Positions 1-8,271 of a stretch of DNA of 38,383 nucleotides are shown here, one piece after another. The DNA lies in NCBI RefSeq assembly GCF_003585935.1, contig NZ_NRJG01000012.1, forward strand, positions 1 through 38,383, read 5' to 3'. Made by a program: the position numbers and the translations under genes. How positions within the stretch are numbered: the first letter of the stretch is position 1; each line of letters starts with the position of its first letter. Origin of the DNA: Psittacicella hinzii (lineage in GTDB: Bacteria > Pseudomonadota > Gammaproteobacteria > Enterobacterales > Psittacicellaceae). Under the pieces are notes generated by a model that worked only from the letters and a program-made list of their open reading frames with translations, was not told the origin of the DNA and searched no databases.

Positions 1-1
1 A

Positions 2-613
2 TCTAGAGAAGCTAAACTTCTTAATTCTTTATACTGGCATACTTTGGATAAATTTATGCTACCTCTAGCAAACTTACCAAAACAAAAGTTAGAGAGTGTC
101 TGCGAAATTCATAGCCGATATAGAAAAGCAGTACCTGCACTATCAAGAATTAAAGGAGAAACTCCATATCAAGGTGCTAATGGGATCATTGATTACGTTG
201 ATGGTTATACACATGACGGTAAGTTTCTATTAATCGCTCAAGATGGTTCAACTAGTCTTTATCCATATTCATTGCGTAGATTCTCAGGTAGATTTTGGGC
301 AAACGATCATGTGCATATTGTTAAACCGATCGAAGATGTTTTAGACTATAACTTCGCATATCATTATCTGAGAAGTTTAAACTTTACTCCATTTGTTAAT
401 AATCCAACTCGTTCTAAGTTGACATTGCCATTATTAAAAAATATACCGTTTCCTGTTATCTCTTTAGATGAACAAAAACGTATTGCTCACCTTCTTGATA
501 CGATGCTCGAATTAAAAGAAGTTGTAGAAAAGGAAGCAGAACTACGCAGACAACAGTTGGAGTACTACAAATACTGGCTGCTAAACCCAGATGGTAAACT
601 TGAAACTATGTAA
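2..613 (+). CDS. hsdS: Type I restriction-modification specificity subunit HsdS, 3' part
   Basis: The frame is open to the left edge, so this is the C-terminal part of a longer gene; the in-frame TTG (44) and ATG (56) are probably internal codons. HsdS subunits choose the DNA target of type I R-M complexes through two target-recognition domains (TRDs) joined by conserved helices. About 150 residues here look like one TRD, and it ends in the typical conserved helix: a LDEQKRIAHLLD-like stretch followed by ELRRQQLEYYKYWLL, matching the family's E-x-RRQQ-x-EYYR-x-LL spacer. The protein ends shortly after this helix, as HsdS proteins do. HsdM and HsdR are expected to the left, outside the window. 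Family assignment is fairly secure; the DNA specificity cannot be read. Confidence 0.8.
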   Translation, partial: SREAKLLNSLYWHTLDKFMLPLANLPKQKLESVCEIHSRYRKAVPALSRIKGETPYQGANGIIDYVDGYTHDGKFLLIAQDGSTSLYPYSLRRFSGRFWANDHVHIVKPIEDVLDYNFAYHYLRSLNFTPFVNNPTRSKLTLPLLKNIPFPVISLDEQKRIAHLLDTMLELKEVVEKEAELRRQQLEYYKYWLLNPDGKLETM

Positions 614-789
614 TCTGGTAATTGATTATCGTTGCTAGTTTACATACCTTTGGTTAATGTGCTCTTGAGATGAAGTGTTGTTTGCTAAATACAAAAGTTA
701 TGCACCATATGATGACCACAAAGTAAAAATTTAAAGTAATGGCAACGAAATAATTGGTAAATTCCTACGCGTATAACTTAAATTTAGTT

Positions 790-795
790 TATAAT
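790..795 (+). promoter_or_regulatory. Possible -10 element upstream of hpt
   Basis: A perfect TATAAT lies about 50 bp before the hpt start, but no convincing -35 hexamer sits 16-18 bp upstream. Treat it as a weak prediction. The 614-844 spacer otherwise shows nothing I can name. Confidence 0.35.
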
Positions 796-844
796 AGCAA
801 GCACACAATAATCGCATTATTCACTCGATCTGGAATCTATAATC

Positions 845-1396
845 ATGACAGTTAAACAACATACTCCATCAAATTTCCATGTTTGGTTTGATTACGAAAC
901 AATCAAAAAACGTAACGCTGAACTAGGTGAAGAAATTTCAAAATTCTATAATGAAAACTACCCTGGTGAAGATGTACTTTGCGTAGGTCTACTACGTGGT
1001 GCCGTATATTTCCTTGTAGATTTAACGCGTGAAATGAGTGTGCCGTTAACTGTAGACTTTATGACTGTATCTTCTTATGGTTCAGGTACAGAATCTACGT
1101 TAAACGTTAAAATCTTAAAAGATTTAGATACAGACATTGCTGGAAAAAACGTGTTAATTATTGAAGATATTATCGATACAGGTCATACGTTACATAAAGT
1201 ACGTAAAATGTTATTAGACCGTAATCCTAAATCTTTACATATTGTGACATGTTGTGACAAACCAGAACGCCGTTTAGTAGAAGTGCCAGTTGACTGGGTT
1301 GGCTTCGAAGTTGAAAATAAATTCACGGTTGGTTATGGTTTTGAAGTTGATCAAAAATTCCGTAATGTAACTGCTATCGGTTACTGTGAAGATTAA
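845..1396 (+). CDS. hpt: Hypoxanthine phosphoribosyltransferase
   Basis: Salvages hypoxanthine (and to some extent guanine) to the nucleotide with PRPP in the cytoplasm. The 183-aa product has the usual type I phosphoribosyltransferase layout: a GLLRGAVYFLVDL segment near residues 48-60, a flexible-loop SSYGSGT stretch at about 76-82, and the PRPP-binding motif VLIIEDIIDTGHTL at about 103-116. Length matches the bacterial Hpt family (about 175-185 aa). The start is the ATG at 845; no strong Shine-Dalgarno is visible. It appears to be monocistronic and is followed by a clear intrinsic terminator. Confident. Confidence 0.93.
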   Translation: MTVKQHTPSNFHVWFDYETIKKRNAELGEEISKFYNENYPGEDVLCVGLLRGAVYFLVDLTREMSVPLTVDFMTVSSYGSGTESTLNVKILKDLDTDIAGKNVLIIEDIIDTGHTLHKVRKMLLDRNPKSLHIVTCCDKPERRLVEVPVDWVGFEVENKFTVGYGFEVDQKFRNVTAIGYCED

Positions 1397-1495
1397 TCTA
1401 TAGTTTTCTAGATGTAGCTAGCTGGATAAGTCGTTTATGTTGTCTAGCTTCATAGTTGAACACTATGCGAGAGAATAACAAACAGTTTTTTCGCA

Positions 1496-1527
1496 AAATT
1501 GCTGCACTAGATTGCAGCAATTTTTTT
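1496..1527 (+). terminator. Intrinsic terminator after hpt
   Basis: An 11-bp perfect stem (AAATTGCTGCA pairing with TGCAGCAATTT) with a 6-nt loop runs straight into a T-run. It separates hpt from uup. Confidence 0.9.
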
Positions 1528-1549
1528 ATGTCCAAAAACAGGAGCATGC

Positions 1550-3610
1550 ATGTCGATTGTAAGATTAACCGATGCTAGCTTAAGTTTTGGGGATCATGTA
1601 ATTCTTGATCAGATTAACTTAAGCATTGAACCGCATGAACGTCTATGTATTGTGGGACGTAATGGTTCAGGTAAATCGACACTACTTAAAGTTTTACGCG
1701 GCACTGAAGATTTAGATGCTGGGAGTAAAATTTTAGAAAACAACGTTCAAATTGCTTATTTACGTCAAGATCCTCCAGAGCGTTTAGATCTCACAACCTA
1801 TGAATATGTTAGTCAAGGGGCACAAAAAGCCGTTGACACTTTAGCTGCACACCAAGCAGCTTTAGAAGCTTATGCTAAAAACCACAGTCCAGAATTAGCC
1901 GCACGCATTTCCCAACTTGAAGCCGAAATAAGTACGCATGATTACTGGTCGGTTGAAAGCAAGATTATTGCAGTGATGGAGCAACTAGGCATTCCGGTTG
2001 ATGCTAAGCTATCTTCATTTTCTGGTGGTTGGTTAAGACGCATCGAATTAGCTAAAGCTTTTGTTGCTAATCCGAATGTGCTTTTATTAGATGAGCCGAC
2101 TAACCACTTAGATATTAGTTCGATCCAGTGGTTAGAACAAGTACTCCAAGGCTTCCCTGGTGCGGTAGTGTTCATTTCGCACGACCGTAGTTTTGTGGAT
2201 AATATGGCTACGCGCATTGTAGAGCTTGATCGTGGACATATCTACGAACACCCTGGTAACTTTGCTGCTTACTTAAAAAACCGTGACAAACGTCTAGAAG
2301 ACGAACGCAATCAGAATGCTCTATTTGCTAAAGAATTAGCAAAAGAAGAAGCATGGATTCGTCGTGGCATTGAAGCGCGTCGTACGCGTAATGAAGGACG
2401 TGTGCGTGCCTTAAAAGCCATGCGTGTCGAAGCCCAAAACATGCGCAAACTTACGGATTTTGGTGAAGTAAAAGTTACGACGAGCCGTAGTGGTAAGTTA
2501 GTGTTCGAGTTAGATAATGTAGGTCTAACTTTAGGCAATAAAGAAATCTTTAAAGATTTCACTTACCGTGTTGCTGCTAAAAACCGCATTGCCATTGTCG
2601 GAGACAATGGTTGTGGTAAATCTTCGCTTATTAAAGTGCTATTACAAGAGCTACCAGCGACAACAGGGCATGTACATATAGGAACTAATCTCCAAGTTGC
2701 TTACTTTGATCAATTACGTGCGGAATTAGATTTAGATAAGACTGCGATTGATAATGTTTTTGACGGTAAAGTAGAAGCCTATGTGCATGGACATGTACGC
2801 CATGCCATTGGTTATTTAGGTGACTTTATGTTTACTGCCGAAAAAGCACGAGCTAAAGTCTCAAGCTTATCTGGTGGTGAACGTAATCGTCTGTTATTAG
2901 CAAAAATCTTAGCTAAAACTTCTAACCTCCTTGTTCTCGACGAGCCAACCAACGACCTAGACATTGAAACTTTAGAATTACTTGAAGATTTAGTGTCGAA
3001 TTATGACGGTACGATTATTATCGTATCGCACGACCGTTCGTTTATTGACAACGTAGCTGTAGAAACTTGGTTTATGGAAAATCAACAGATTTATCCATAC
3101 GTAGGTGGTTACAGCGATAACGTCCAACGTCATGCACAAATTGTTGCTGAGCAACAAGCGCAAGCTCTTGCAAAAGAACAACGAGCGCAAGCTAAACTGG
3201 CTGCAGCTAATGGTAATGCTGGCAGTACTAATACGAACACTGCAGTAAATGGTGCAGCAGGTACTTCTGCTTCTACATCAGGTGCAACCGCTCTGCAAAA
3301 CGCAGCTAACCAAGGTTCGTCTAGCGCTGAAGAGAATAAAGGCGGTTGGGTTAAAAATCGTACTGAGCGTTTATCGTACAAAGAAAAACAAGATTTAAAA
3401 ACTTTACCAACGATTATCGATGAGCTACAAAGTGAAATTGAAGCTCTACATGCTAAGTTAGCTGAAATGTATTTAAATCCAGAAGATTACAATGCTATTA
3501 GTGAAGTTTCAGCCCTAGTGGTGAAAAAAGAAGAACAAATGGATGAGTTACAAACTCGTTGGTTAGAATTAGAAGATAAACGTGAACGTTTAGGTGAAGT
3601 GATTGATTAG
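1550..3610 (+). CDS. uup: ABC-F ATPase Uup
   Basis: A cytoplasmic, non-transport ABC protein with two ATPase cassettes; ABC-F proteins act on the ribosome, and Uup is linked to resolution of branched DNA and stalled translation. Visible are Walker A GRNGSGKS (about 36-43) and GDNGCGKSS (about 351-359), signatures SFSGG and SLSGGERNR, Walker B LLLDEPTNHLD and LLVLDEPTNDLD, two SHDRSF switch regions, and a charged linker between cassettes. The C-terminal coiled coil begins with RLSYKEKQDL, which distinguishes Uup from EttA, YbiT and YheS. At 686 aa it is longer than E. coli Uup (635 aa) because a Gly/Ala/Ser/Thr/Asn-rich linker sits between the second cassette and the tail. AGGAG lies 5 nt before the ATG. 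Confidence 0.93.
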   Translation: MSIVRLTDASLSFGDHVILDQINLSIEPHERLCIVGRNGSGKSTLLKVLRGTEDLDAGSKILENNVQIAYLRQDPPERLDLTTYEYVSQGAQKAVDTLAAHQAALEAYAKNHSPELAARISQLEAEISTHDYWSVESKIIAVMEQLGIPVDAKLSSFSGGWLRRIELAKAFVANPNVLLLDEPTNHLDISSIQWLEQVLQGFPGAVVFISHDRSFVDNMATRIVELDRGHIYEHPGNFAAYLKNRDKRLEDERNQNALFAKELAKEEAWIRRGIEARRTRNEGRVRALKAMRVEAQNMRKLTDFGEVKVTTSRSGKLVFELDNVGLTLGNKEIFKDFTYRVAAKNRIAIVGDNGCGKSSLIKVLLQELPATTGHVHIGTNLQVAYFDQLRAELDLDKTAIDNVFDGKVEAYVHGHVRHAIGYLGDFMFTAEKARAKVSSLSGGERNRLLLAKILAKTSNLLVLDEPTNDLDIETLELLEDLVSNYDGTIIIVSHDRSFIDNVAVETWFMENQQIYPYVGGYSDNVQRHAQIVAEQQAQALAKEQRAQAKLAAANGNAGSTNTNTAVNGAAGTSASTSGATALQNAANQGSSSAEENKGGWVKNRTERLSYKEKQDLKTLPTIIDELQSEIEALHAKLAEMYLNPEDYNAISEVSALVVKKEEQMDELQTRWLELEDKRERLGEVID

Positions 3611-3623
3611 ATAATAATGATAA

Positions 3624-3703
3624 ATATTAGGCTGTTATGCTAGATATTAGACAGTGATGCTAAATATTAAGCTGTAATGCTAGATATTTGATAGTAATAC
3701 TAA
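3624..3703 (+). repeat. Four tandem copies of a 20-bp unit after uup
   Basis: Units starting ATATT recur at 3624, 3644, 3664 and 3684 with an exact 20-bp period and a few substitutions each; the repeat begins 14 bp after the uup stop codon. The rest of the 3611-4010 spacer holds a terminator, a CRP-type site and a promoter, described separately. Confidence 0.9.
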
Positions 3704-3753
3704 TTATGCTTTATCGTAGATGTTCGATCACAAATCTATTTGTCATAAGATGC

Positions 3754-3787
3754 AAAGATCCTAAGAAAATTTCTTGGGATCTTTTTT
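3754..3787 (+). terminator. Intrinsic terminator after uup
   Basis: AAAGATCC pairs with GGATCTTT and continues inward with AAGAA/TTCTT, followed by a T-run. It lies beyond the 20-bp repeats. Confidence 0.85.
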
Positions 3788-3880
3788 GTGCCTCCAGCGT
3801 ACAAGTAGTTGTGTATTACTTTTCTTGTGTCGTTTTTCTTACGCGTAGAACCGAACTTTTACGTTTTGGTGAAAAAAAAG

Positions 3881-3896
3881 TGTGACTCGTGACACA
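3881..3896 (+). promoter_or_regulatory. CRP-type operator upstream of the ula operon
   Basis: TGTGA-N6-ACACA matches the cAMP-CRP consensus TGTGA-N6-TCACA in 9 of 10 informative positions. Its centre is 57-58 bp upstream of the TATAAT at 3946, giving about -69 to -70 from the expected transcription start, compatible with class I activation. The -35 region is poor, as expected of a CRP-dependent promoter. Catabolite control fits a sugar-acid PTS operon. Confidence 0.7.
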
Positions 3897-3945
3897 GATC
3901 CGGCACAAAATCGCCCAATCCTTAGGAATTTAAGGAGCTGCTTCT

Positions 3946-3951
3946 TATAAT
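3946..3951 (+). promoter_or_regulatory. -10 element of the ula promoter
   Basis: A perfect TATAAT with no good -35. Transcription would start near 3958, leaving a leader of about 50 nt before ulaC. Confidence 0.65.
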
Positions 3952-4010
3952 AAATAGCAGAATTTACTACCAAATATCCGAGCCCAATTTAAATTAATAA
4001 CGGAGGTTGG

Positions 4011-4445
4011 ATGGACATTATATTTGCACCTGCAATAAGTTGTAAAACTCCTACAGAGGTTATTACGCGCGTTGGCGCTTTAATGGAAAGTCATGGTTTA
4101 GCAACAACCAGCTATACCGAAGCTATGTTAGATGTCTATTACAAACATGGCAACTACATAGTACTCGATGAAGGGATAGCTATGCCTCATGCGCGTCCAG
4201 AAACCGGAGCATTAAAAAACGGCTTGGTGTTTGTTCTCTTGAGTAGTCCAGTAATATTTCAGCATCCAGAATATGATCCGGTAAAAGTAGCTATAGGTTT
4301 ATGTTCGACTGGTAATACCCAGCACTTAGAACTACTCACTCTCGTTTCAGAATTAATTGACGCTGGTATTGGTAGTAAGGACTTTGACTCGGTTGACGAG
4401 TTACAAGAGTTTGTCACTAACATTCAAGCAAATATAGCCAAATAG
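4011..4445 (+). CDS. ulaC: PTS ascorbate-family EIIA component
   Basis: A fructose/mannitol-type EIIA domain (144 aa) that takes phosphate from HPr and passes it to EIIB. The phosphorylated histidine is His60, within GIAMPHARPE, the classic EIIA active-site signature. Length fits stand-alone UlaC/SgaA proteins (about 150 aa). The start is fixed by GGAGG about 6 nt before the ATG. It is the first gene of a three-gene operon, with ulaB 8 nt downstream behind its own AGGAGG. The gene order EIIA-EIIB-EIIC differs from E. coli, where ulaA comes first. Substrate assignment rests on ulaA. Confidence 0.88.
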   Translation: MDIIFAPAISCKTPTEVITRVGALMESHGLATTSYTEAMLDVYYKHGNYIVLDEGIAMPHARPETGALKNGLVFVLLSSPVIFQHPEYDPVKVAIGLCSTGNTQHLELLTLVSELIDAGIGSKDFDSVDELQEFVTNIQANIAK

Positions 4446-4453
4446 GAGGCTTT

Positions 4454-4738
4454 ATGCTTAAAATTCGTACTGTTTGTAGTAATGGCTTAGGTTCTTCATT
4501 AATGTGTGCCACTAAAGTGAAAAAGATTTGTGCAACTCATGGCATTGAAGCAGATGTTGCACAATGTGCTTTTTCTGAAGCTCCGGCCGAAAAAGCTGAT
4601 TTATATTTAACCATGGCTGATATGGCTAGCGATTTAGCAGCGCAAGGATTTAAAGCTCTAGCCATTCGTAGCTATACCAATGCAACTAAACTTGAAGAAG
4701 ATATCTTGCCTACCTTGTTAGAACTAAAGAATAAGTAA
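4454..4738 (+). CDS. ulaB: PTS ascorbate-family EIIB component
   Basis: A 94-aa EIIB of the lactose/ascorbate fold. The phosphocysteine is Cys8 in VCSNGLGSSLM, a near-perfect match to the UlaB/SgaB active-site loop. It accepts phosphate from UlaC and donates it to the sugar bound in UlaA. Strong AGGAGG precedes the ATG. It is separated from ulaC by 8 nt and from ulaA by 270 nt of hairpin-rich spacer. Confidence 0.9.
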   Translation: MLKIRTVCSNGLGSSLMCATKVKKICATHGIEADVAQCAFSEAPAEKADLYLTMADMASDLAAQGFKALAIRSYTNATKLEEDILPTLLELKNK

Positions 4739-5008
4739 CTTGGTCTTTGGAGATAATTAGTAACACTAATTATCGACAATTAACTAGTTTTAGTCTGGTA
4801 ATAAAACCTTCGACTGTTAACTAGTTATTGTCTCGTGATAGACCATTAACTTGTTAAATACTCGTTATGACTTACCAGTTGCTCAAGGTCAGTAAGCAAC
4901 AAAGCATTAACGAGCTAAACAAGTTAAAAACGCTTACTTGGAGCGAGTGCTATTAGCTTTAAGCTAATAGCCCTCATCGTTTTACCTTAGTTACAAGGAT
5001 GGCAAACT
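4739..5008 (+). other. ulaB-ulaA intercistronic spacer with strong hairpins
   Basis: This 270-nt gap has no gene. It holds a perfect 10-bp hairpin at 4752-4774 (3-nt loop) and an inverted repeat at 4949-4971 (11-bp arms around one base, extendable to 15 bp with one mismatch). Neither is followed by a T-run, so they look like mRNA-processing or stabilising structures rather than terminators. AAGGATGG lies upstream of the ulaA ATG. Confidence 0.7.
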
Positions 5009-6406
5009 ATGTTAGAGTTTGTAAAAGATATTTTAAGTCAGCCTGCATTTTTAATGGGGCTCATTGCTTTTGTGGGGCTCGTATGTTTACGCTCTCCGGC
5101 CAATAAGCTTTTAACCGGAACTATTAAGCCTATTCTTGGTTACTTAATGCTCGGAGCAGGGGCGAATGTAATAGTGAGTCAACTAACTCCGCTTGGACAA
5201 ATCATTGAAGCTGGTTTCCACATTAAAGGAGTTGTCCCAAATAACGAAGCTATAGTTTCTATTGCCCAAAAAGTGCTTGGAGTAGAAACTATGAGTATTC
5301 TTCTTGTGGGCTTTGTATTCAACTTACTCATTGCTAAGTTTACCAAGTACAAATACATCTTCTTAACCGGACATCACACCTTTTTTATGGCATGTTTAAT
5401 GTCAGCTGTATTACAAGCTTCAGGCTTAAAAGGGGTTGAATTAGTTGTACTTGGAGGCTTCTTCATGGGAGCTTGGTCTGCGATCTCTCCGGCTATCGGA
5501 CAAAGATACACTAAAGTAGTAAGTGACGATGATGGGATTGCTATGGGGCACTTTGGTTCACTGCAGTACTACTTAGCAGCCTTTATAGGTAAACGTATTG
5601 GTAATCGTCACAACTCTTTTGCTAATGTGCAAATTAGTGACAAACTAGGCTTCTTACGTGATACGACTATTACTACAGGGGTAGTAATGGTGTTTATTTT
5701 CCTCTTTGTTTGTATTGTCGCTGGTAGTGACTATATGCAAACCATTACTGATCAGAACCTAGTAGTCTATGCAATTCTCGCTGGTCTAACCTTTGCCGTA
5801 GGGGTAGCTATTGTTTACAATGGGGTAAAACTAATCCTTTCTGATCTTGTACCAGCTTTCCAAGGTATTTCCGAAAAACTAATCCCAGATTCAATTCCAG
5901 CCGTAGACTGTGCAGTATTCTTCACCTATAGTCAAACAGCCGTAGTTGTTGGCTTTATTAGTTCTTTTGCTGGTGGTTTAATTGGCATGGGGATTCTTGG
6001 AATCTTTAGTTTACCGCTGATCATTCCTGGCATGGTACCGCATTTCTTCTGTGGAGCAACAGCAGGGATTTACGGTGATAAACTTGGAGGTAAAGTAGGT
6101 TGTATTGTTGGAGCCTTTATTGGTGGTCTGTTACTTGCTTTCTTACCTGCATTTTTATTACCAGCTTTAGGTACTCTTGGTTTTGAAGCGACAACTTTCT
6201 CTGATGTAGATTTTATTGTTTGGGGGATTACTCTTTCAGCGGTAATTGATTGGTTTGGTTCATACGGAGTTTATGGTTTAGCAGTGCTAATTCTGATTGC
6301 GCTAATTGTGCCAAGCTTTATCAAATCAGTGAAAGTAGTAGGTGATACTCTACCTTACGAAGAATGCTTACCGAAAGATAAAGAGAAAGCTCAAGACAAA
6401 GACTAA
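5009..6406 (+). CDS. ulaA: PTS ascorbate-specific EIIC permease
   Basis: An inner-membrane transporter that imports L-ascorbate or a related sugar acid and phosphorylates it with UlaB. The 465-aa product equals the length of E. coli UlaA and has many hydrophobic spans. The family-typical central segment WSAISPAIGQRYTKVVSDDD (about 150-170) and GHFGSLQYYLAA follow, with Gly-rich membrane motifs around GMVPHFFCGATAGIYGD. The C-terminus ends in a charged Lys/Asp/Glu tail (KDKEKAQDKD) whose coding repeat continues past the stop codon. No ascorbate-6-phosphate lactonase (UlaG) or UlaD/E/F genes lie nearby, so the substrate is inferred from the permease family only. Confidence 0.92.
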   Translation: MLEFVKDILSQPAFLMGLIAFVGLVCLRSPANKLLTGTIKPILGYLMLGAGANVIVSQLTPLGQIIEAGFHIKGVVPNNEAIVSIAQKVLGVETMSILLVGFVFNLLIAKFTKYKYIFLTGHHTFFMACLMSAVLQASGLKGVELVVLGGFFMGAWSAISPAIGQRYTKVVSDDDGIAMGHFGSLQYYLAAFIGKRIGNRHNSFANVQISDKLGFLRDTTITTGVVMVFIFLFVCIVAGSDYMQTITDQNLVVYAILAGLTFAVGVAIVYNGVKLILSDLVPAFQGISEKLIPDSIPAVDCAVFFTYSQTAVVVGFISSFAGGLIGMGILGIFSLPLIIPGMVPHFFCGATAGIYGDKLGGKVGCIVGAFIGGLLLAFLPAFLLPALGTLGFEATTFSDVDFIVWGITLSAVIDWFGSYGVYGLAVLILIALIVPSFIKSVKVVGDTLPYEECLPKDKEKAQDKD

Positions 6407-6462
6407 GAGAAATTTCAAGATAAAGAGAAAGCTTAAAAGCAATCTCAAGATAAAGCTTAAGA
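6377..6462 (+). repeat. Degenerate in-frame repeat across the ulaA stop codon
   Basis: The unit GATAAAGAGAAAGC occurs at 6377 (inside ulaA) and at 6419 (after the stop), with a shorter copy at 6449. The spacings of 42 and 30 nt are multiples of three. Read through, the post-stop copies would again encode QDK(EK)A-like residues interrupted by stops, as if the tail had been duplicated and then truncated. Confidence 0.75.
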
Positions 6463-6463
6463 C

Positions 6464-6501
6464 AACTTTCTAGTTAAGCCAACTATCTTAACTAGAAAGT
6501 T
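6464..6501 (+). other. 15-bp perfect hairpin after ulaA
   Basis: AACTTTCTAGTTAAG pairs perfectly with CTTAACTAGAAAGTT across an 8-nt loop. There is no T-run, so it may protect the 3' end or cooperate with the terminator at 6607. Nothing else is recognisable in 6407-6606. Confidence 0.75.
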
Positions 6502-6606
6502 TAGATCTAAAATTCAGATCTAAAACTCGGATATAAAATTTAAGATTTTAAATTGTAATATTGATTTTTTAGCCGCCTTGGCTCATACAAATTTTGAACT
6601 TGATTG

Positions 6607-6661
6607 AAAGTAACCTTTTGTTGAATATGAATCTAAAGTGGCAACAAAGGTTACTTTTTTT
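6607..6661 (+). terminator. Terminator of the ula operon
   Basis: AAAGTAACCTTT-GTTG pairs with CAAC-AAAGGTTACTTT (one bulged T), followed by a T-run. It separates ulaA from the kinase gene, although some readthrough is possible. Confidence 0.85.
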
Positions 6662-6717
6662 TCGCATAACCCTTTTTACCTTACACTCAGACTTACAGAT
6701 AAGTCTAAGGAGTTGTT

Positions 6718-7836
6718 ATGGCAATAGTATGTATTGGACTAACAGTAGGAGACCTCTTATTTTATACTCCTCAAGCTCCAGAAAAGAATCACAAATCCTA
6801 TGCTCATAAACTACTAAAAAGCGGTGGTGGACCAGCAGGCAATGCCGCTTATGTGACTAGTAAGTGGCAAGCTCCAACTTATGTTCTATCGACCTTAGGG
6901 CAAGACTTTTTAGCTTCAGATCTGATTGTAGAATACCAAGAGATTGGCATAGATACGAATTACATTCTACAAAGTCCTGATTTTATTACTCCAACAGCTT
7001 CGGTAGTAATTTGTGGTACAAATGGTAGTCGTACTATTGTTACTTATAAGAATGTTACAGATGAGCGAGAACTTACAGCTACTGACTTTGCGAAGTTAGA
7101 TGAACTGATTGCTCAACTCAATGCCCAAGAACAAGAGCATATAGTATTAGTTGACGGACATGAGTTAATCCTAAGTGAATATGTAATTACACGTTTACAA
7201 CGTAAACGTGTAATTATGGATGCCGGTTCAACCAAACAAGCTCTTTACAAACTCTTACCGCTAACTAACTATGCCGTTTGTAGTGAGGATTTTTCTTTAG
7301 GAGTTTTAGGCTTAAAAACTGATAAGTTTCCTTTAGCGAGCTATCGTTTAGCGTTAGATATGGTAGCAAGCTTAGCCGCTCCTGAAGCTACTGTAGTGAT
7401 TACGCTAGGGGAACATGGGGGTATTTACCGCACGCCTGTAACTCTTAGTAACGCAGTTCAATCTTTAACCAACAATAATATTGCTCACAGTGACAACCTT
7501 ACTGCAGAAAATAACCTTGTTGCACAAAATGGTCTTGCTGCACAGGATAGTCTAGCTACAAAAGAGAACCTAAACTCAAAAGAAGCTTACTATGGTAAGT
7601 TTAGTGCTCAAAAAGTAGAAGTAGTTGATACTACCGGAGCTGGTGATATTTTTCATGGAGCTTTTGCCTATGGTTTAGAGGCTGGTTGGGATTTGCAACG
7701 TTGTATTAGCGTTGCAGCGACTACTTCCGCGCTTAAAATTACTCAACAAGGCGTGCGCAATGCGATACCTGAACTAGCAGAGGTAGAAGATTATCTCGCA
7801 GAGCATCCTTTAGAGTTTAGTGCTTTACAGTTGTAG
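6718..7836 (+). CDS. PfkB-family sugar kinase, YihV-like (paralog 1)
   Basis: An ATP-dependent carbohydrate kinase of the ribokinase/PfkB superfamily. Visible are the N-terminal GGGPAGNAA motif (about 36-44), which with the IGLTVGD start resembles sulfofructose kinase YihV, and the C-terminal anion-hole/catalytic motif VDTTGAGDIFHGAF with catalytic Asp310. AGGAG precedes the ATG. It is 372 aa, about 50 longer than its neighbour, because residues about 259-288 hold five degenerate hexapeptides of the form [DEN]-[NGS]-L-x-x-x. Its position after the PTS genes suggests it acts on a downstream sugar phosphate, but the substrate is not readable. Confidence 0.85.
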   Translation: MAIVCIGLTVGDLLFYTPQAPEKNHKSYAHKLLKSGGGPAGNAAYVTSKWQAPTYVLSTLGQDFLASDLIVEYQEIGIDTNYILQSPDFITPTASVVICGTNGSRTIVTYKNVTDERELTATDFAKLDELIAQLNAQEQEHIVLVDGHELILSEYVITRLQRKRVIMDAGSTKQALYKLLPLTNYAVCSEDFSLGVLGLKTDKFPLASYRLALDMVASLAAPEATVVITLGEHGGIYRTPVTLSNAVQSLTNNNIAHSDNLTAENNLVAQNGLAAQDSLATKENLNSKEAYYGKFSAQKVEVVDTTGAGDIFHGAFAYGLEAGWDLQRCISVAATTSALKITQQGVRNAIPELAEVEDYLAEHPLEFSALQL

Positions 7837-7859
7837 ACTTTATGTTTTACAGTTGTAGA
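7824..7859 (+). repeat. 22-bp duplication covering the kinase-1 stop codon
   Basis: TTTACAGTTGTAGA, which contains the TAG stop, occurs at 7824 and again at 7846. The rest of the 7837-8271 spacer contains a promoter candidate at 7972 and no gene I can support. Confidence 0.8.
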
Positions 7860-7971
7860 TATGCTAGGTACTGTTTAAGGATGCTGACTAATCCTTAGTT
7901 GATGAGGTATTAGGGGCTTATATGTTATTTCTTAACTATAAGTTTTTAGCACCTTAATCTTGCTAAAGCGG

Positions 7972-7977
7972 TATAAT
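7972..7977 (+). promoter_or_regulatory. Extended -10 promoter candidate for kinase 2
   Basis: GCGGTATAATAT is nearly identical to the -10 region upstream of thiI (30371-30381), and both are preceded by GCTAAA. No strong -35 is evident. The leader to the gene at 8272 would be close to 290 nt. Confidence 0.5.
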
Positions 7978-8271
7978 ATGCTTCGAGAAAATTATGTTTA
8001 ACTAGGCTTAATTAGAGCTTCAAATCGTAATAATTAGTTATTAACTTCTTAACGCTTTAACTGCTCTTTTAAGGTTAAACATACTTAGTTTTCTCTAGCT
8101 GCATACTTCTAATGCAGATCACACACTAAGGAACAATTTTTATACCTGATAATTGCAAATAGTTTAGATGATATCGCTTACTATAGGGCGATAAGGAGTA
8201 GACTTTGCTAAGGCTAATTTAGCCTTATGCTTAGTTCACTGAATTATTTGCCCCTGAATAAAGGATATAGT

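Noticed and set aside
3688..3885. 65-codon frame between uup and ulaC
   Set aside because: It runs through the 20-bp repeats, the terminator and into the CRP site, so it is regulatory DNA.
8227..8271. Upstream ATG extending kinase 2 by 15 residues
   Set aside because: The extension has no counterpart in the paralog, while the ATG at 8272 has a well-spaced AAGGA and aligns with paralog 1.
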